Below, one piece after another: positions 48,942-57,531 of a stretch of DNA of 64,000 nucleotides. The notes under the pieces are model-generated. The model ran no database searches and was not told the origin of the DNA. It was given only the letters and a program-made list of their open reading frames with translations. Position 1 is the first letter of the stretch; every line of letters starts with the position of its first letter. This DNA comes from Pelagibacterales bacterium MED-G40 (lineage in GTDB: Bacteria > Pseudomonadota > Alphaproteobacteria > Pelagibacterales > Pelagibacteraceae): positions 124,001 through 188,000 of the forward strand of contig NTJN01000002.1 of NCBI GenBank assembly GCA_002457515.1, in the 5' to 3' direction. The position numbers and the translations under genes were made by a program.

Positions 48942-49735
48942 TGATTGGTTTAATATTTGGAAAAACAAATCTTCCAAAGGAAATTCTAAGAAAAGTAAAA
49001 AAAAGAAAACTTAGATATTTAATTATTGATTTAACTAAAAGAAGAACTTTTAGAAAAGACAAACATTCACACAGTGTTTCCATAGGACAATTTGGTAAAA
49101 TTATTAAAATATTAAAAGAAAATAAATGTAAAAAAGTTCTTTTTGCTGGAAAAGTTGAAAAACCAAATTTTTCTAAACTAAGATTAGATCTCAAGGGGAT
49201 TTATTATATTCCAAGAATTATAAAAAGTTCTAAATTAGGTGATGCTGCTATTTTAAAAGAAATTATAAAAATCTTAAGCCAAGAACGAATTAAAACCATA
49301 AGTTCATTGACTTACAACCCTGAACTAACTTTAAGAAAAGGAAACTACTCTAAGATAAAACCTAATAATGAAGATAAAATAGATATCAATAAAGCAATTA
49401 AGATATTAAATAGACTACGAAAATATTCATTTAGTCAAGGTACGGTTGTTAGAAATAAAAAAGTAGTTGCCATTGAAGGGAAGGACGGCACTCAAAAAAT
49501 GCTAAATCAATGTAAAAGTAAAAAATTTAGAAATAAAGGTGTATTAGTTAAATTTCCAAAAAAAAAACAAGATCTTAGAATTGATTTACCGACAGTTGGA
49601 CTTAAAACTTTGACACAATGTAAATCAGTAGGACTTAAAGGAATTGTATTAAAAAGCAAACAGAATATTTTTTTAGAAAGAAAAAAATGTATAAGTTTCG
49701 CAAATAAGAATAAAATGTTTATAATGGTAAAATAA
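48941..49735 (+). CDS. lpxI: UDP-2,3-diacylglucosamine diphosphatase LpxI (DUF1009)
   Basis: 264-residue enzyme hydrolysing UDP-2,3-diacylglucosamine to lipid X, the alphaproteobacterial alternative to LpxH. Conserved segments are FAGKVEKPNF, IEGKDGTQKML and KQDLRIDLPTVGLKT. The position between lpxA and lpxB matches its substrate and product in the pathway, although here another gene is interposed before lpxB. Confidence 0.92.
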   Translation: MIGLIFGKTNLPKEILRKVKKRKLRYLIIDLTKRRTFRKDKHSHSVSIGQFGKIIKILKENKCKKVLFAGKVEKPNFSKLRLDLKGIYYIPRIIKSSKLGDAAILKEIIKILSQERIKTISSLTYNPELTLRKGNYSKIKPNNEDKIDINKAIKILNRLRKYSFSQGTVVRNKKVVAIEGKDGTQKMLNQCKSKKFRNKGVLVKFPKKKQDLRIDLPTVGLKTLTQCKSVGLKGIVLKSKQNIFLERKKCISFANKNKMFIMVK

Positions 49736-49736
49736 T

Positions 49737-50798
49737 ATGAAAAAGTTAATTGTCTTTTTAATTTTTTTTACCTTCTCTAATTTATATGCTTTTGAAATTA
49801 AATTAGAAAAAATAATTAGCGGTTTAGATAAACCCTGGAGTTTATCTTTTACCGATCAAGAAAATATTATATTCACTGAAAAATCAGGAAAGTTATATGG
49901 ATTAAATTTGAAATCTAAAAAAATTTTTGAAATAAAACACAATCTTTCTGTCTTAGAGGTTGGCCAAGGTGGGTTACTCGATGTTTTATATGACAATGGA
50001 CAAATTTATATTTCATATTCAGAAAACAGAGGAGATTGGAAGACTAGCACTTCTGTAGCAAAGGGTTCATTTAATAAAAAAAAAATTAAATTAAAAAATA
50101 TCTTTAGAGCCGAGCCTCCAATCGACTCCGGTTATCATTTTGGTTCAAGATTAGTTATAAAAGATAATCATCTTTATATTACTGCTGGTGAACGAGGAGA
50201 AGGAATGATAGCTCAAGACGCTTCAAAACATCCTGGAAGTATAATTAGGATAAATCTTGACGGCTCCATTCCAAAAGACAACCCAAAATTTAAAAATAAA
50301 AAAGATTGGCTTCCTGAAATTTTTCAAATAGGTGTAAGAAATCCTCAAGGTATGGCTTTGTCTTCATTTGATAATAAAATTTATATGACAAATCATGGAG
50401 CGAGAGGAGGTGATTGGTTTGGAATAGCTAATCATGGAGAAAATTATGGTTGGAAAATTTTAGGCTGGGGAGGAACAAATTACTCAGGTACTAAAATAGG
50501 ACCTAAATGGAAACCAGGTTTTACTAAAGCGATTAAATACTGGGTACCCTCTATAGCTATAAGTGCGATGGTGATTTATAAAGGTGAAACATTTAAAAAG
50601 TGGAATGGCGACGCTTTGATTACTTCTCTCAAAGATCAGTCCTTAAGAAAAATTACATTTAAAGGCAATGAATTTGTTAGTGAAGATGTTATTTTTAAAG
50701 GAAAAATTGGAAGAATTAGAGATATCAAAATACACAAAGAGACAGGTGAAATTTATATGTTGTCAGATAAGGGAGAACTTTGGAGGATGTATAAATGA
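49737..50798 (+). CDS. PQQ-dependent aldose/sugar dehydrogenase, periplasmic
   Basis: 353-residue secreted six-bladed beta-propeller of the soluble glucose/sorbosone dehydrogenase family. The signal peptide is about residues 1-19 (ending NLYA). Family landmarks are LDKPWSLSF, YHFGSRLVI with the presumed catalytic histidine, TAGERG, GSIIRINLDGS, RNPQGMAL and WVPSIAISAM. These enzymes oxidise aldoses to lactones using PQQ; the substrate here is not known. It lies 1 base after lpxI and overlaps lpxB by 4, an unexpected place for a sugar oxidase. Confidence 0.85.
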   Translation: MKKLIVFLIFFTFSNLYAFEIKLEKIISGLDKPWSLSFTDQENIIFTEKSGKLYGLNLKSKKIFEIKHNLSVLEVGQGGLLDVLYDNGQIYISYSENRGDWKTSTSVAKGSFNKKKIKLKNIFRAEPPIDSGYHFGSRLVIKDNHLYITAGERGEGMIAQDASKHPGSIIRINLDGSIPKDNPKFKNKKDWLPEIFQIGVRNPQGMALSSFDNKIYMTNHGARGGDWFGIANHGENYGWKILGWGGTNYSGTKIGPKWKPGFTKAIKYWVPSIAISAMVIYKGETFKKWNGDALITSLKDQSLRKITFKGNEFVSEDVIFKGKIGRIRDIKIHKETGEIYMLSDKGELWRMYK

Positions 50799-51928
50799 AA
50801 AAAATATTTATTTTAACAGGAGAACCCTCAGGTGATAAATTAGCTTCAAAAGTTATATCCCAGCTTAAAAATTCAAGATCGGACATCCAATACTTGTCTG
50901 TCGGAGGAGAGAACTTAAGGGCATTAGGTATAAAATCTCTTTATGATCTGAAAGAGGTTACTTATCTAGGATTTACAAGAGTTTTATTAAACATTTTAAA
51001 AATTAAAAGTAAAATAAATGAGACAGTAAAGGAAATTCTTAAATTTAAACCCGATATTCTTTTTTCGATAGATAGCCCTGATTTCACATTAAGGGTTGCT
51101 AAGGAGGTTAAAAAAAGGGACTCGAGTATTAAAACAATTCATTTTGTTGCTCCACAGGTTTGGGTGTGGAGAGAACATAGGGTTAAACAGCTTAAATCAT
51201 TTTTAGATCATATCTTATTATTATTCCCGTTTGAAAAGAAATACTTTGATAAAGAGGGAATTCAAACAACTTTTACCGGACATCCTTTGTTAGAAGAACA
51301 AGATAAAAGTAAAGTTGATATTACTCAAATCATCAAAGATAATAAAAAGATTTTTTCTATTTTTCCAGGAAGTAGATTATCCGAAATTAATATTTTAGTT
51401 CCAATTCTGTTTGAGTTTGTAAAAAAAATGAATGAAAAGTATAAAGATTTATTTTTTGTTTTTCATTCTACTACAGAACATGTTCAGTTAATTCAAGATT
51501 TACTACTTAGAGAGGGATTTAAAAATTGTGGTGCAATTGGCGATGAAAAAATAAAATCACATGTGCTAAAGTCTTCTATGTTCGCGGTAGCAAAATCTGG
51601 AACAGTTTCATTAGAAATTTGTAATGCGAAAGTACCCTCTGTAATTATTTATAAGATGGGTATAATAAACTTTTTAATAGTCAAAATGTTAGTCAAAGTT
51701 AAATTTGCAAATATAATTAATATTGCTGCTGATGAGGAAGTTATTCCAGAATTATTACAATCAAAATGCAATCCAAAAAAAATATTTGAGACTGTTGATC
51801 GCTTGTTAGGTGATAAAAGCAATTTAGAAAATCAGATAATAAAATCTCAAGGAATTATAAGTAATTTTAAAACTAAAAGATCGTCTGAAATAGCTAGTTC
51901 TGTTTTAATTCATCATTTAAAAACTTAG
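50795..51928 (+). CDS. lpxB: Lipid-A-disaccharide synthase
   Basis: 377-residue family 19 glycosyltransferase that condenses lipid X with UDP-2,3-diacylglucosamine. The N-terminal TGEPSGDKLASKVI, VAPQVWVWREHRVKQL, FTGHPLLEE and FPGSRLSEI motifs are clear. It overlaps the sugar dehydrogenase gene by 4 bases. Its 3' end overlaps the opposite-strand ATP-grasp gene by 35 bases, tail to tail. Confidence 0.97.
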   Translation: MKKIFILTGEPSGDKLASKVISQLKNSRSDIQYLSVGGENLRALGIKSLYDLKEVTYLGFTRVLLNILKIKSKINETVKEILKFKPDILFSIDSPDFTLRVAKEVKKRDSSIKTIHFVAPQVWVWREHRVKQLKSFLDHILLLFPFEKKYFDKEGIQTTFTGHPLLEEQDKSKVDITQIIKDNKKIFSIFPGSRLSEINILVPILFEFVKKMNEKYKDLFFVFHSTTEHVQLIQDLLLREGFKNCGAIGDEKIKSHVLKSSMFAVAKSGTVSLEICNAKVPSVIIYKMGIINFLIVKMLVKVKFANIINIAADEEVIPELLQSKCNPKKIFETVDRLLGDKSNLENQIIKSQGIISNFKTKRSSEIASSVLIHHLKT

Positions 51929-52820
51929 CGATAACATCCATTCCTTTATCTTTGACTTTTCTTTCTGCTATGGAATTATAATTTGTATTAGTATTTATAT
52001 CGTAGGTGTAGTGAGTTCCATTTTTGTCTTTTATATATTCAATTCCAGCTACTTCTATACCATTTTCTCTTAATAACTTTTCATATTTTTTAATTTCTGA
52101 ATTTTTATAATCTTTAAGAATCATAAATTTATTACCATCAGGGTTGGCTGGACAAAATTTATCATCTACGTTGCAAGCATCAGCAGGACACAACTCAAAA
52201 CCTTCAGATGTATCAACTTGGACAGCATATAAAAACTTTCCTTTTACAAATTCAACTCGTGTAATGATTTTTTCTTTTGAAGAAATATACTCCTGTAATA
52301 AAGTAATATTATCAATTGAGTCTTCAAAATCTTGACTTTTCACATATTTTTCTAACTCTTTACTATTTTCAAAATATTTTACACCCAGTCCTCTTCCACC
52401 TCTATTGTGTTTTGTAATAAATGGTTTATTAAATTCTTTTGATCTCTCTATTAATTCGTTTTTATTTTTTGTGGATAAAGTTTTCGGAAATTTTATATTG
52501 AACTTATCTAATTCTTTATACTGTTCTATTTTACTGATTTCTAATTCCAGAGCTCTTGAGTTGTTAATTACCCTTTTTTTATCTTTTTCAAGCCACTTTA
52601 AAAGATCTCTTGTTTTTTCTGGAGCATATCTGTGACCTCTTGAGTGTGAACTTGCACTCATGCGATTATAAAAAACACCACTTGGTGCCGGTCTTTTTAA
52701 ATCAATATTTACTTTATTCATGTGCCATTCTTTATAAGGCACTTTTATTTTTTTAAAACTCTCTCTTAATGGAATTAACCACTCATCATTTTCGTGAATT
52801 ATATAAATATTTTTTTCCAT
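51894..52820 (-). CDS. ATP-grasp fold ligase of unknown substrate (RimK-like)
   Basis: 308-residue soluble protein resembling RimK/LysX-type ATP-grasp ligases, which join an amino acid to a carboxylate with ATP. An N-terminal pre-ATP-grasp part (about 1-90) is followed by TKHNRGGRGLGV (136-147, ATP-binding lysine and glycine-rich loop) and YDINTNTNYN (273-282), the usual metal-binding motif near the C terminus. Three cysteines, C211, C216 and C223, form an unusual cluster. The substrate is unknown. The last 35 bases overlap lpxB in antisense. It may share a transcript with the upstream umuC, 52 bases away. Confidence 0.7.
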   Translation of the reverse strand: MEKNIYIIHENDEWLIPLRESFKKIKVPYKEWHMNKVNIDLKRPAPSGVFYNRMSASSHSRGHRYAPEKTRDLLKWLEKDKKRVINNSRALELEISKIEQYKELDKFNIKFPKTLSTKNKNELIERSKEFNKPFITKHNRGGRGLGVKYFENSKELEKYVKSQDFEDSIDNITLLQEYISSKEKIITRVEFVKGKFLYAVQVDTSEGFELCPADACNVDDKFCPANPDGNKFMILKDYKNSEIKKYEKLLRENGIEVAGIEYIKDKNGTHYTYDINTNTNYNSIAERKVKDKGMDVIAKFLNDELKQN

Positions 52821-52872
52821 AAAATTTTAATAAACCATTTTTACTCATTTTATCAACCTAGATTTGCAATAA

Positions 52873-54150
52873 TTATGACGCAGATACTTTAGGCAAGTAC
52901 GCAAAAGAAGCAGTATCTATACCAGAAGAGTGTTCTCTTCTCATTTTCCATCTCTTGCTTATACCTGCATTTGCTATACTTATTGCGTGTCTCCCATATT
53001 TCATATTTGTATAATCAATTGCTTTCATTAGTTTCTTTGATTTTTTTTCTATGACAGGACTAAATAAATTAAACTCACTGGTTTCTGAGTCTTTTAGATT
53101 AGATAAAATAATTCCAGCTTTTTGATAAAAGAAACCAGGTTTATAAATTTTCTTTAAAGCACTTCTTGCTTTCTTTACCATTTCTATACTGTTACTTGTT
53201 GCTATTGGAAGATCAATAGTTATTGTATTAGAATAAAATTTTTTATTTTTATTGAAAGGACTTGTTCTTATAAAAACTGTTAATCTTTTACAAACTTGAT
53301 TATCTCCTCTTATTTTCTCTGCAGCGTTTAAACAGTAAGTAGTTACAGCTTCCTCTAACTTTTGCAGATCTGCTACTTTATTTCCAAAAGATCTTGATAC
53401 ACAACAATTTTTTCTTTTTTCTTCATGAAGTTCTAAATTGATACAAGATATTCCACGTAATTCCATAGCTGTTCGAGATCCTAAAACATTAGTACCTTTT
53501 TTAACCCATGTATTAGATGCAATTTTTAACTTATGTGCGTTATCTATTCCATTTTTTATATAAAATTTCGACAGTTGTTTACCTACTCCCCAAACATCTC
53601 TTATGGGAAATTTTTTTAGCTTTTCATCCACATCTTTATTCAAATATACAACACCTGCCTTTTCTTTTTTTGCGATATGGTTTGCTACCTTACTTAATGT
53701 TTTTGTTGACGAAATACCAACACTTGTAGGAATTCCTGTCCATTTTAAAACTCTTTCACGTATTTTTTTTCCATAATCTTCTATTTCTTTTTCTTTTAAG
53801 AAGGATAAATCGATGAAAGCCTCATCGATAGAATAAATTTCAACATTAGGCGAAAAAGTCTTTAGTATTCTCATCACTCTACGAGACAAATCTCCATATA
53901 AAGCATAATTAGATGAAAAAATATTAACCTTATTTTTTTTTATTAATTCTTTTACTTTAAAATAAGGTTCACCCATTTTTATTCCAAGAGCTTTAGCCTC
54001 GTTGGATCTTGAAATTACACAACCATCGTTATTTGACAAGACTACAACAGGTTTAAATAGTATTTTTGGCTTGAATAACCTTTCACAAGAAACATAAAAA
54101 GAATTGCAGTCAACAAGAGCAATTTTTTTAGTGCAATTTATGTATGACAT
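52873..54150 (-). CDS. umuC: DNA polymerase V catalytic subunit UmuC
   Basis: 425-residue Y-family polymerase for error-prone translesion synthesis. The catalytic residues are D14 in [13 protein letters not shown] and D109-E110 in [18 protein letters not shown] is the finger motif. Length equals typical UmuC (about 422). It overlaps umuD by 23 bases and lies downstream of the LexA-regulated umuD promoter. Confidence 0.96.
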   Translation of the reverse strand: MSYINCTKKIALVDCNSFYVSCERLFKPKILFKPVVVLSNNDGCVISRSNEAKALGIKMGEPYFKVKELIKKNKVNIFSSNYALYGDLSRRVMRILKTFSPNVEIYSIDEAFIDLSFLKEKEIEDYGKKIRERVLKWTGIPTSVGISSTKTLSKVANHIAKKEKAGVVYLNKDVDEKLKKFPIRDVWGVGKQLSKFYIKNGIDNAHKLKIASNTWVKKGTNVLGSRTAMELRGISCINLELHEEKRKNCCVSRSFGNKVADLQKLEEAVTTYCLNAAEKIRGDNQVCKRLTVFIRTSPFNKNKKFYSNTITIDLPIATSNSIEMVKKARSALKKIYKPGFFYQKAGIILSNLKDSETSEFNLFSPVIEKKSKKLMKAIDYTNMKYGRHAISIANAGISKRWKMRREHSSGIDTASFAYLPKVSAS

Positions 54151-54511
54151 AAGTAACCACTCCCCAAATTATTACATTAGGATTATCATTTAATTCAATT
54201 TTTTTTTGTCCTGATGTTAGATAATTTTTATCTTTTTCTTTCATAAAAGTTTTTACCACTAACTCTTCATTCACATTGGCTATTACCGTTGATGAATTTT
54301 TTGGATTAATGCTTCTGTCGACAATTAATAAATCTCCATCATGAATACCTACGTTATTCATAGACTTTCCTTGAACTCTTATTATAAATGTTGCTGGAGC
54401 ATTTCTTATTAATTGAGAGTTTAAATCTATATCATCTTCAATGTAATCAGTGGCTGGAGATGGAAAACCAGCTCCAACTTTGTGAATATAAAAGGGTAAT
54501 TTTAACTTCAT
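54128..54511 (-). CDS. umuD: UmuD, LexA-like self-cleaving subunit of DNA polymerase V
   Basis: 127-residue S24-family protein that RecA filaments stimulate to self-cleave, giving UmuD' for mutagenic repair. The cleavage site is A14-G15 in GAGFPSP, and the Ser-Lys dyad is S50 in GKSM and K87 in VVKTF, with the same 37-residue spacing as in E. coli UmuD. No clear Shine-Dalgarno is visible in front of the ATG, where the LexA box occupies the region. Confidence 0.95.
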   Translation of the reverse strand: MKLKLPFYIHKVGAGFPSPATDYIEDDIDLNSQLIRNAPATFIIRVQGKSMNNVGIHDGDLLIVDRSINPKNSSTVIANVNEELVVKTFMKEKDKNYLTSGQKKIELNDNPNVIIWGVVTYVIHKLH

Positions 54512-54515
54512 AAAT

Positions 54516-54530
54516 GTTCTTGATTTGTTC
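54516..54530. promoter_or_regulatory. LexA (SOS) box upstream of umuD
   Basis: GTTC (54516-54519), 7 bases and GTTC (54527-54530), an exact match to the alphaproteobacterial LexA site GTTC-N7-GTTC. It lies between the umuD -10 element and the start codon, so bound LexA would block transcription start. Confidence 0.85.
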
Positions 54531-54531
54531 T

Positions 54532-54560
54532 TTTATAAGTATAAGATATAAAGTCGTCAA
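54532..54560 (-). promoter_or_regulatory. umuDC promoter
   Basis: On the minus strand TTGACG (54560-54555), a 17-base spacer and TATAAA (54537-54532) give a strong sigma-70-like promoter in the 70-base gap between gltX and umuD. The LexA box begins one base downstream of the -10 element. This is the best-looking promoter in the window. Confidence 0.7.
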
Positions 54561-54581
54561 GTTTTAATTTGTGAAATTAAC

Positions 54582-55973
54582 CTATTGGATTTTAGATATT
54601 CTTTTCACAACTTCTTCTTTTTTAAGAGAGAGAATGATGTCGTAAATGCCAGGACCGAATTTAGAACCAATAAGAGAGATTCGCAATGGTTGACCGACAC
54701 CTTTAAAATTAGTTTTGTGTTTCTTAATTAGTTCATTTACTAATTTTTCAAGACTAGCCTTACTTATTGTTTGTATTTTCTTAAATTCAGCTAAAAACTC
54801 GTTTAAAATTTTCTTTGATGGATTGTCTAAAAGTCTTAAATCATCTTTAGAAATCTCTATATTTTCTTGTAGAATGTATTGCGCATTTTTGTAGATATCA
54901 TCGAGAGTTTTTGCTTTATTTTTAAGAAAACTTATTGATCTTATAATAGAATCCTCTTTTGATTTATCTATATTTCTTCCAAATTTTTCTGAATGAATTT
55001 TTAGAAGTTTAAATAATTCTTTTTCATTCATATTCTTAATATAATGTTCGTTCAAGGACAGTATTCTAGACATATCGAGTTTAGAAGGAGATTTTCCGAT
55101 TCCTTTTAAATCAAATAAATCAATACTTTCTTGTTTCGAAAATATTTCTTTATCTTTATAAGACCATCCAAGTCTTAATAAATAATTTCTCAATGCATCT
55201 GAAATTACTCCTATTTTTATATAATCTTGAAGTGTAGAGGCATTATCTCTTTTAGATAACTTTTTTCCTTTTTCACTGTGAATTAACGGTATGTGAGCAA
55301 AATTAGGCACCTCCCATCCCATTGCATCATAAATTTGTTTTTGTTTAAATGTATTAATCATATGATCATCACCTCTAATAACATGGGTAATTTTCATTTC
55401 ATGATCATCAACAGTGGCTGATAATTGATAAGTTGGAGATTTGTCTTTTCTCAAAATAACAAAATCTTCAATTGTAGAATTGGAAATATTCCTTTCTCCT
55501 TGCACTAAATCTCTTATAATAGCATTTCCTGAAATTTTACATTTAAAACGAATAACTGGTTTAATATCTTTTGGGATTTGAAGATCTGTCGAGTCTCTCC
55601 ATTTTCTATTGTAAATATATGGAATACCTTTTTTTTTACAATTTTCTTTTTGTTCATTGATTTCCTCTTCAGAGCAGTAACACTTATATGCGTAACCCTT
55701 TTTAAGAAGCTCTTCAGCGATCGCAACATGTTTTGAAATATTTTTTGATTGAATATATTCTTCTCCATCATGTTCTATTCCCAACCATGCTAATGAAGAA
55801 ATAATTTGTTTTTTAAACTCTTCTTTAGATCTTTCTTTGTCTGTATCTTCAATTCTCAAAAAATACTTCCCCTTATTTTTTTTTGCGAGAAGCCAATTAA
55901 AAAGGGCTGTTCTGACTCCACCAATATGGAGCGGTCCGGTAGGAGAGGGTGCAAACCTACAAATGAAAGTCAT
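54582..55973 (-). CDS. gltX: Glutamyl-tRNA synthetase
   Basis: 463-residue class I synthetase. The HIGH motif is HIGG at 16-19 and the KMSKS motif is KLSKR at 238-242. Length is typical. Discrimination between tRNA-Glu only and tRNA-Glu/Gln charging is not possible from this sequence; many alphaproteobacteria carry two gltX genes and a GatCAB amidotransferase. It lies 19 bases downstream of lexA, which is the order in relatives once comEC is removed. Confidence 0.96.
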   Translation of the reverse strand: MTFICRFAPSPTGPLHIGGVRTALFNWLLAKKNKGKYFLRIEDTDKERSKEEFKKQIISSLAWLGIEHDGEEYIQSKNISKHVAIAEELLKKGYAYKCYCSEEEINEQKENCKKKGIPYIYNRKWRDSTDLQIPKDIKPVIRFKCKISGNAIIRDLVQGERNISNSTIEDFVILRKDKSPTYQLSATVDDHEMKITHVIRGDDHMINTFKQKQIYDAMGWEVPNFAHIPLIHSEKGKKLSKRDNASTLQDYIKIGVISDALRNYLLRLGWSYKDKEIFSKQESIDLFDLKGIGKSPSKLDMSRILSLNEHYIKNMNEKELFKLLKIHSEKFGRNIDKSKEDSIIRSISFLKNKAKTLDDIYKNAQYILQENIEISKDDLRLLDNPSKKILNEFLAEFKKIQTISKASLEKLVNELIKKHKTNFKGVGQPLRISLIGSKFGPGIYDIILSLKKEEVVKRISKIQ

Positions 55974-55992
55974 TTAAATTAATTAGACTATT

Positions 55993-56667
55993 TTAATGGA
56001 AGTTTCTATATAAAGAGACTAGTTTTCCTTGAATTTTTATTCTATTAGCAGCGTAAATTTTAGTATCATAATTTTCGTTAGCACTTTCTAAAGCGACAGT
56101 ATTACCTTTTTTTCTAATTCTTTTTAGAGTTGCTTCTTGATCATCTATTAAAACGACTGCGATTTGACCATTGTCTGCAGTAGAAGACTTCTTAATTATA
56201 ACAGTGTCTCCATCATTAATACCTGCCTCAATCATTGAGTCACCTTTAATTTTAAGACCAAAATGTTCGCCATTATTTTGAAGGTCAGTTGGTAAAGCGA
56301 CTTTATCAACCTCTTGTTGTATTGCTTCTATAGGTGTTCCCGCTGCAATACTGCCTAACACTGAAACTTTGCTAGATTTTTTGTTTGTTTTATCTAAACC
56401 TCCCTTAATTACACTGGGCGTGAATGAATTAAAGATGTCATTAGCACTTGCGTTTTCAGGTAACTTAACAACCTCCAATGCTCTTGCTTTGTGTGCTAAT
56501 CTTTTGACAAAACCCCTCTCTTCAAGGGCAGAAATCAATCTATGAATACCTGATTTCGACTTTAAGTTGAGTGAATTTTTCATCTCCTCATATGACGGTG
56601 ATATCCCTGAGGATCTAATTTTTTTATTTATATAAATTAATAAGTTTTTTTGTTTTTTTGTAAGCAT
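55993..56667 (-). CDS. lexA: LexA repressor
   Basis: 224-residue SOS repressor. The N-terminal winged helix binds DNA (about 1-65, with SPSYEEMKNSLNLKSKSGIHRL). The self-cleavage site is A109-G110 in GSIAAGTP, and the catalytic residues are S144 in GDSM and K182 in ATLKRIRK. The ATG at 56667 is chosen because GAGG lies about 9 bases upstream; an ATG at 56685 would put that ribosome binding site inside the gene. A LexA box lies just upstream, so it is likely autoregulated. Confidence 0.97.
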   Translation of the reverse strand: MLTKKQKNLLIYINKKIRSSGISPSYEEMKNSLNLKSKSGIHRLISALEERGFVKRLAHKARALEVVKLPENASANDIFNSFTPSVIKGGLDKTNKKSSKVSVLGSIAAGTPIEAIQQEVDKVALPTDLQNNGEHFGLKIKGDSMIEAGINDGDTVIIKKSSTADNGQIAVVLIDDQEATLKRIRKKGNTVALESANENYDTKIYAANRIKIQGKLVSLYRNFH

Positions 56668-56689
56668 AGAACAAACCTCGTACATTTCT

Positions 56690-56704
56690 GTTCTACAAAA
56701 GTTC
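56690..56704. promoter_or_regulatory. LexA (SOS) box upstream of lexA
   Basis: GTTC (56690-56693), 7 bases and GTTC (56701-56704), identical in spacing and orientation to the box in front of umuD. A TATTAT-like -10 element (minus strand, 56714-56709) lies just upstream of it, so LexA binding would repress its own gene. Confidence 0.85.
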
Positions 56705-56736
56705 TACTATAATATCAACGTTAAATTATCCTTAAA

Positions 56737-57531
56737 TCAAGCCTTTATTTGAAGGATTTTCTCTAGTAAGGAGGGTTTTTTGTCCAGATCTTTAAGAAGT
56801 GATTCACCAATCAGAAAATTATTTATCTTAGTTTTTTTTACTATTTCCCTGACTTCTTTTTCAGATTTTATTCCACTTTCACATATTAAAGGTTCAGGAT
56901 GATTAGATAATATTTTATGTAATTCATAAGTTGTTTGAATATCTGTTTTAAGAGTTTTAAGATTTCTATTATTAATTCCAATTATAGAATTTTTAAAATT
57001 AAGTGCACTTTTAGCCTCTTCATTTGTATGCACTTCAACTATAGTGCTCATGTTTAGTTCTTCTGCAATACTATGGATTTCTTTTGCAGTTTGATTGTTA
57101 ATAGCCGATAGAATAATTAATATGGCATCAGCACCAAAACTTCTTGCAAGATAAACTTGATAAGAGTCGATCATAAAATCTTTACACAAAACAGGTAGCT
57201 TAACTTCTTTTTTAATTTCATAAATATCTTCTAGTTTTCCTTTAAAATAATTTTCCTCTGTTAAAACAGAAAGACAATCTGCACCAGAAACCAAGTATTG
57301 TTTAGCAATTAATTTTGGATCATAGTTTTCAACAATAGTACCTGCTGATGGGCTGGCTTTTTTTATCTCCGCAACAACTGAAATTTTATTTTTTTTTAAT
57401 TCATCTTTAAAGTTTAAGTAATTACCATATTTAGATATCTTTTTTTTAAGATCTCCGATGGAAAAAAATTTTTTGTATTTTTCTACGCTATTTTTTTTAT
57501 CAGAAACTATTTTTTCTAAGATATTATTCAT
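56737..57531 (-). CDS. trpC: Indole-3-glycerol phosphate synthase
   Basis: 264-residue TIM-barrel enzyme of tryptophan synthesis, converting CdRP to indole-3-glycerol phosphate. The catalytic VVAEIKKASPSAG (E55, K57), VLCKDFMID and IGINNRNLKTL motifs are present. It is not fused to TrpF. It overlaps trpD by 4 bases. Its stop lies about 32 bases upstream of the lexA LexA box. Confidence 0.97.
   Translation of the reverse strand: MNNILEKIVSDKKNSVEKYKKFFSIGDLKKKISKYGNYLNFKDELKKNKISVVAEIKKASPSAGTIVENYDPKLIAKQYLVSGADCLSVLTEENYFKGKLEDIYEIKKEVKLPVLCKDFMIDSYQVYLARSFGADAILIILSAINNQTAKEIHSIAEELNMSTIVEVHTNEEAKSALNFKNSIIGINNRNLKTLKTDIQTTYELHKILSNHPEPLICESGIKSEKEVREIVKKTKINNFLIGESLLKDLDKKPSLLEKILQIKA

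Noticed and set aside
56668..56685. Upstream ATG at 56685 as the lexA start
   Set aside because: The GAGG ribosome binding site lies downstream of it and serves the ATG at 56667, which gives a normal LexA N terminus.
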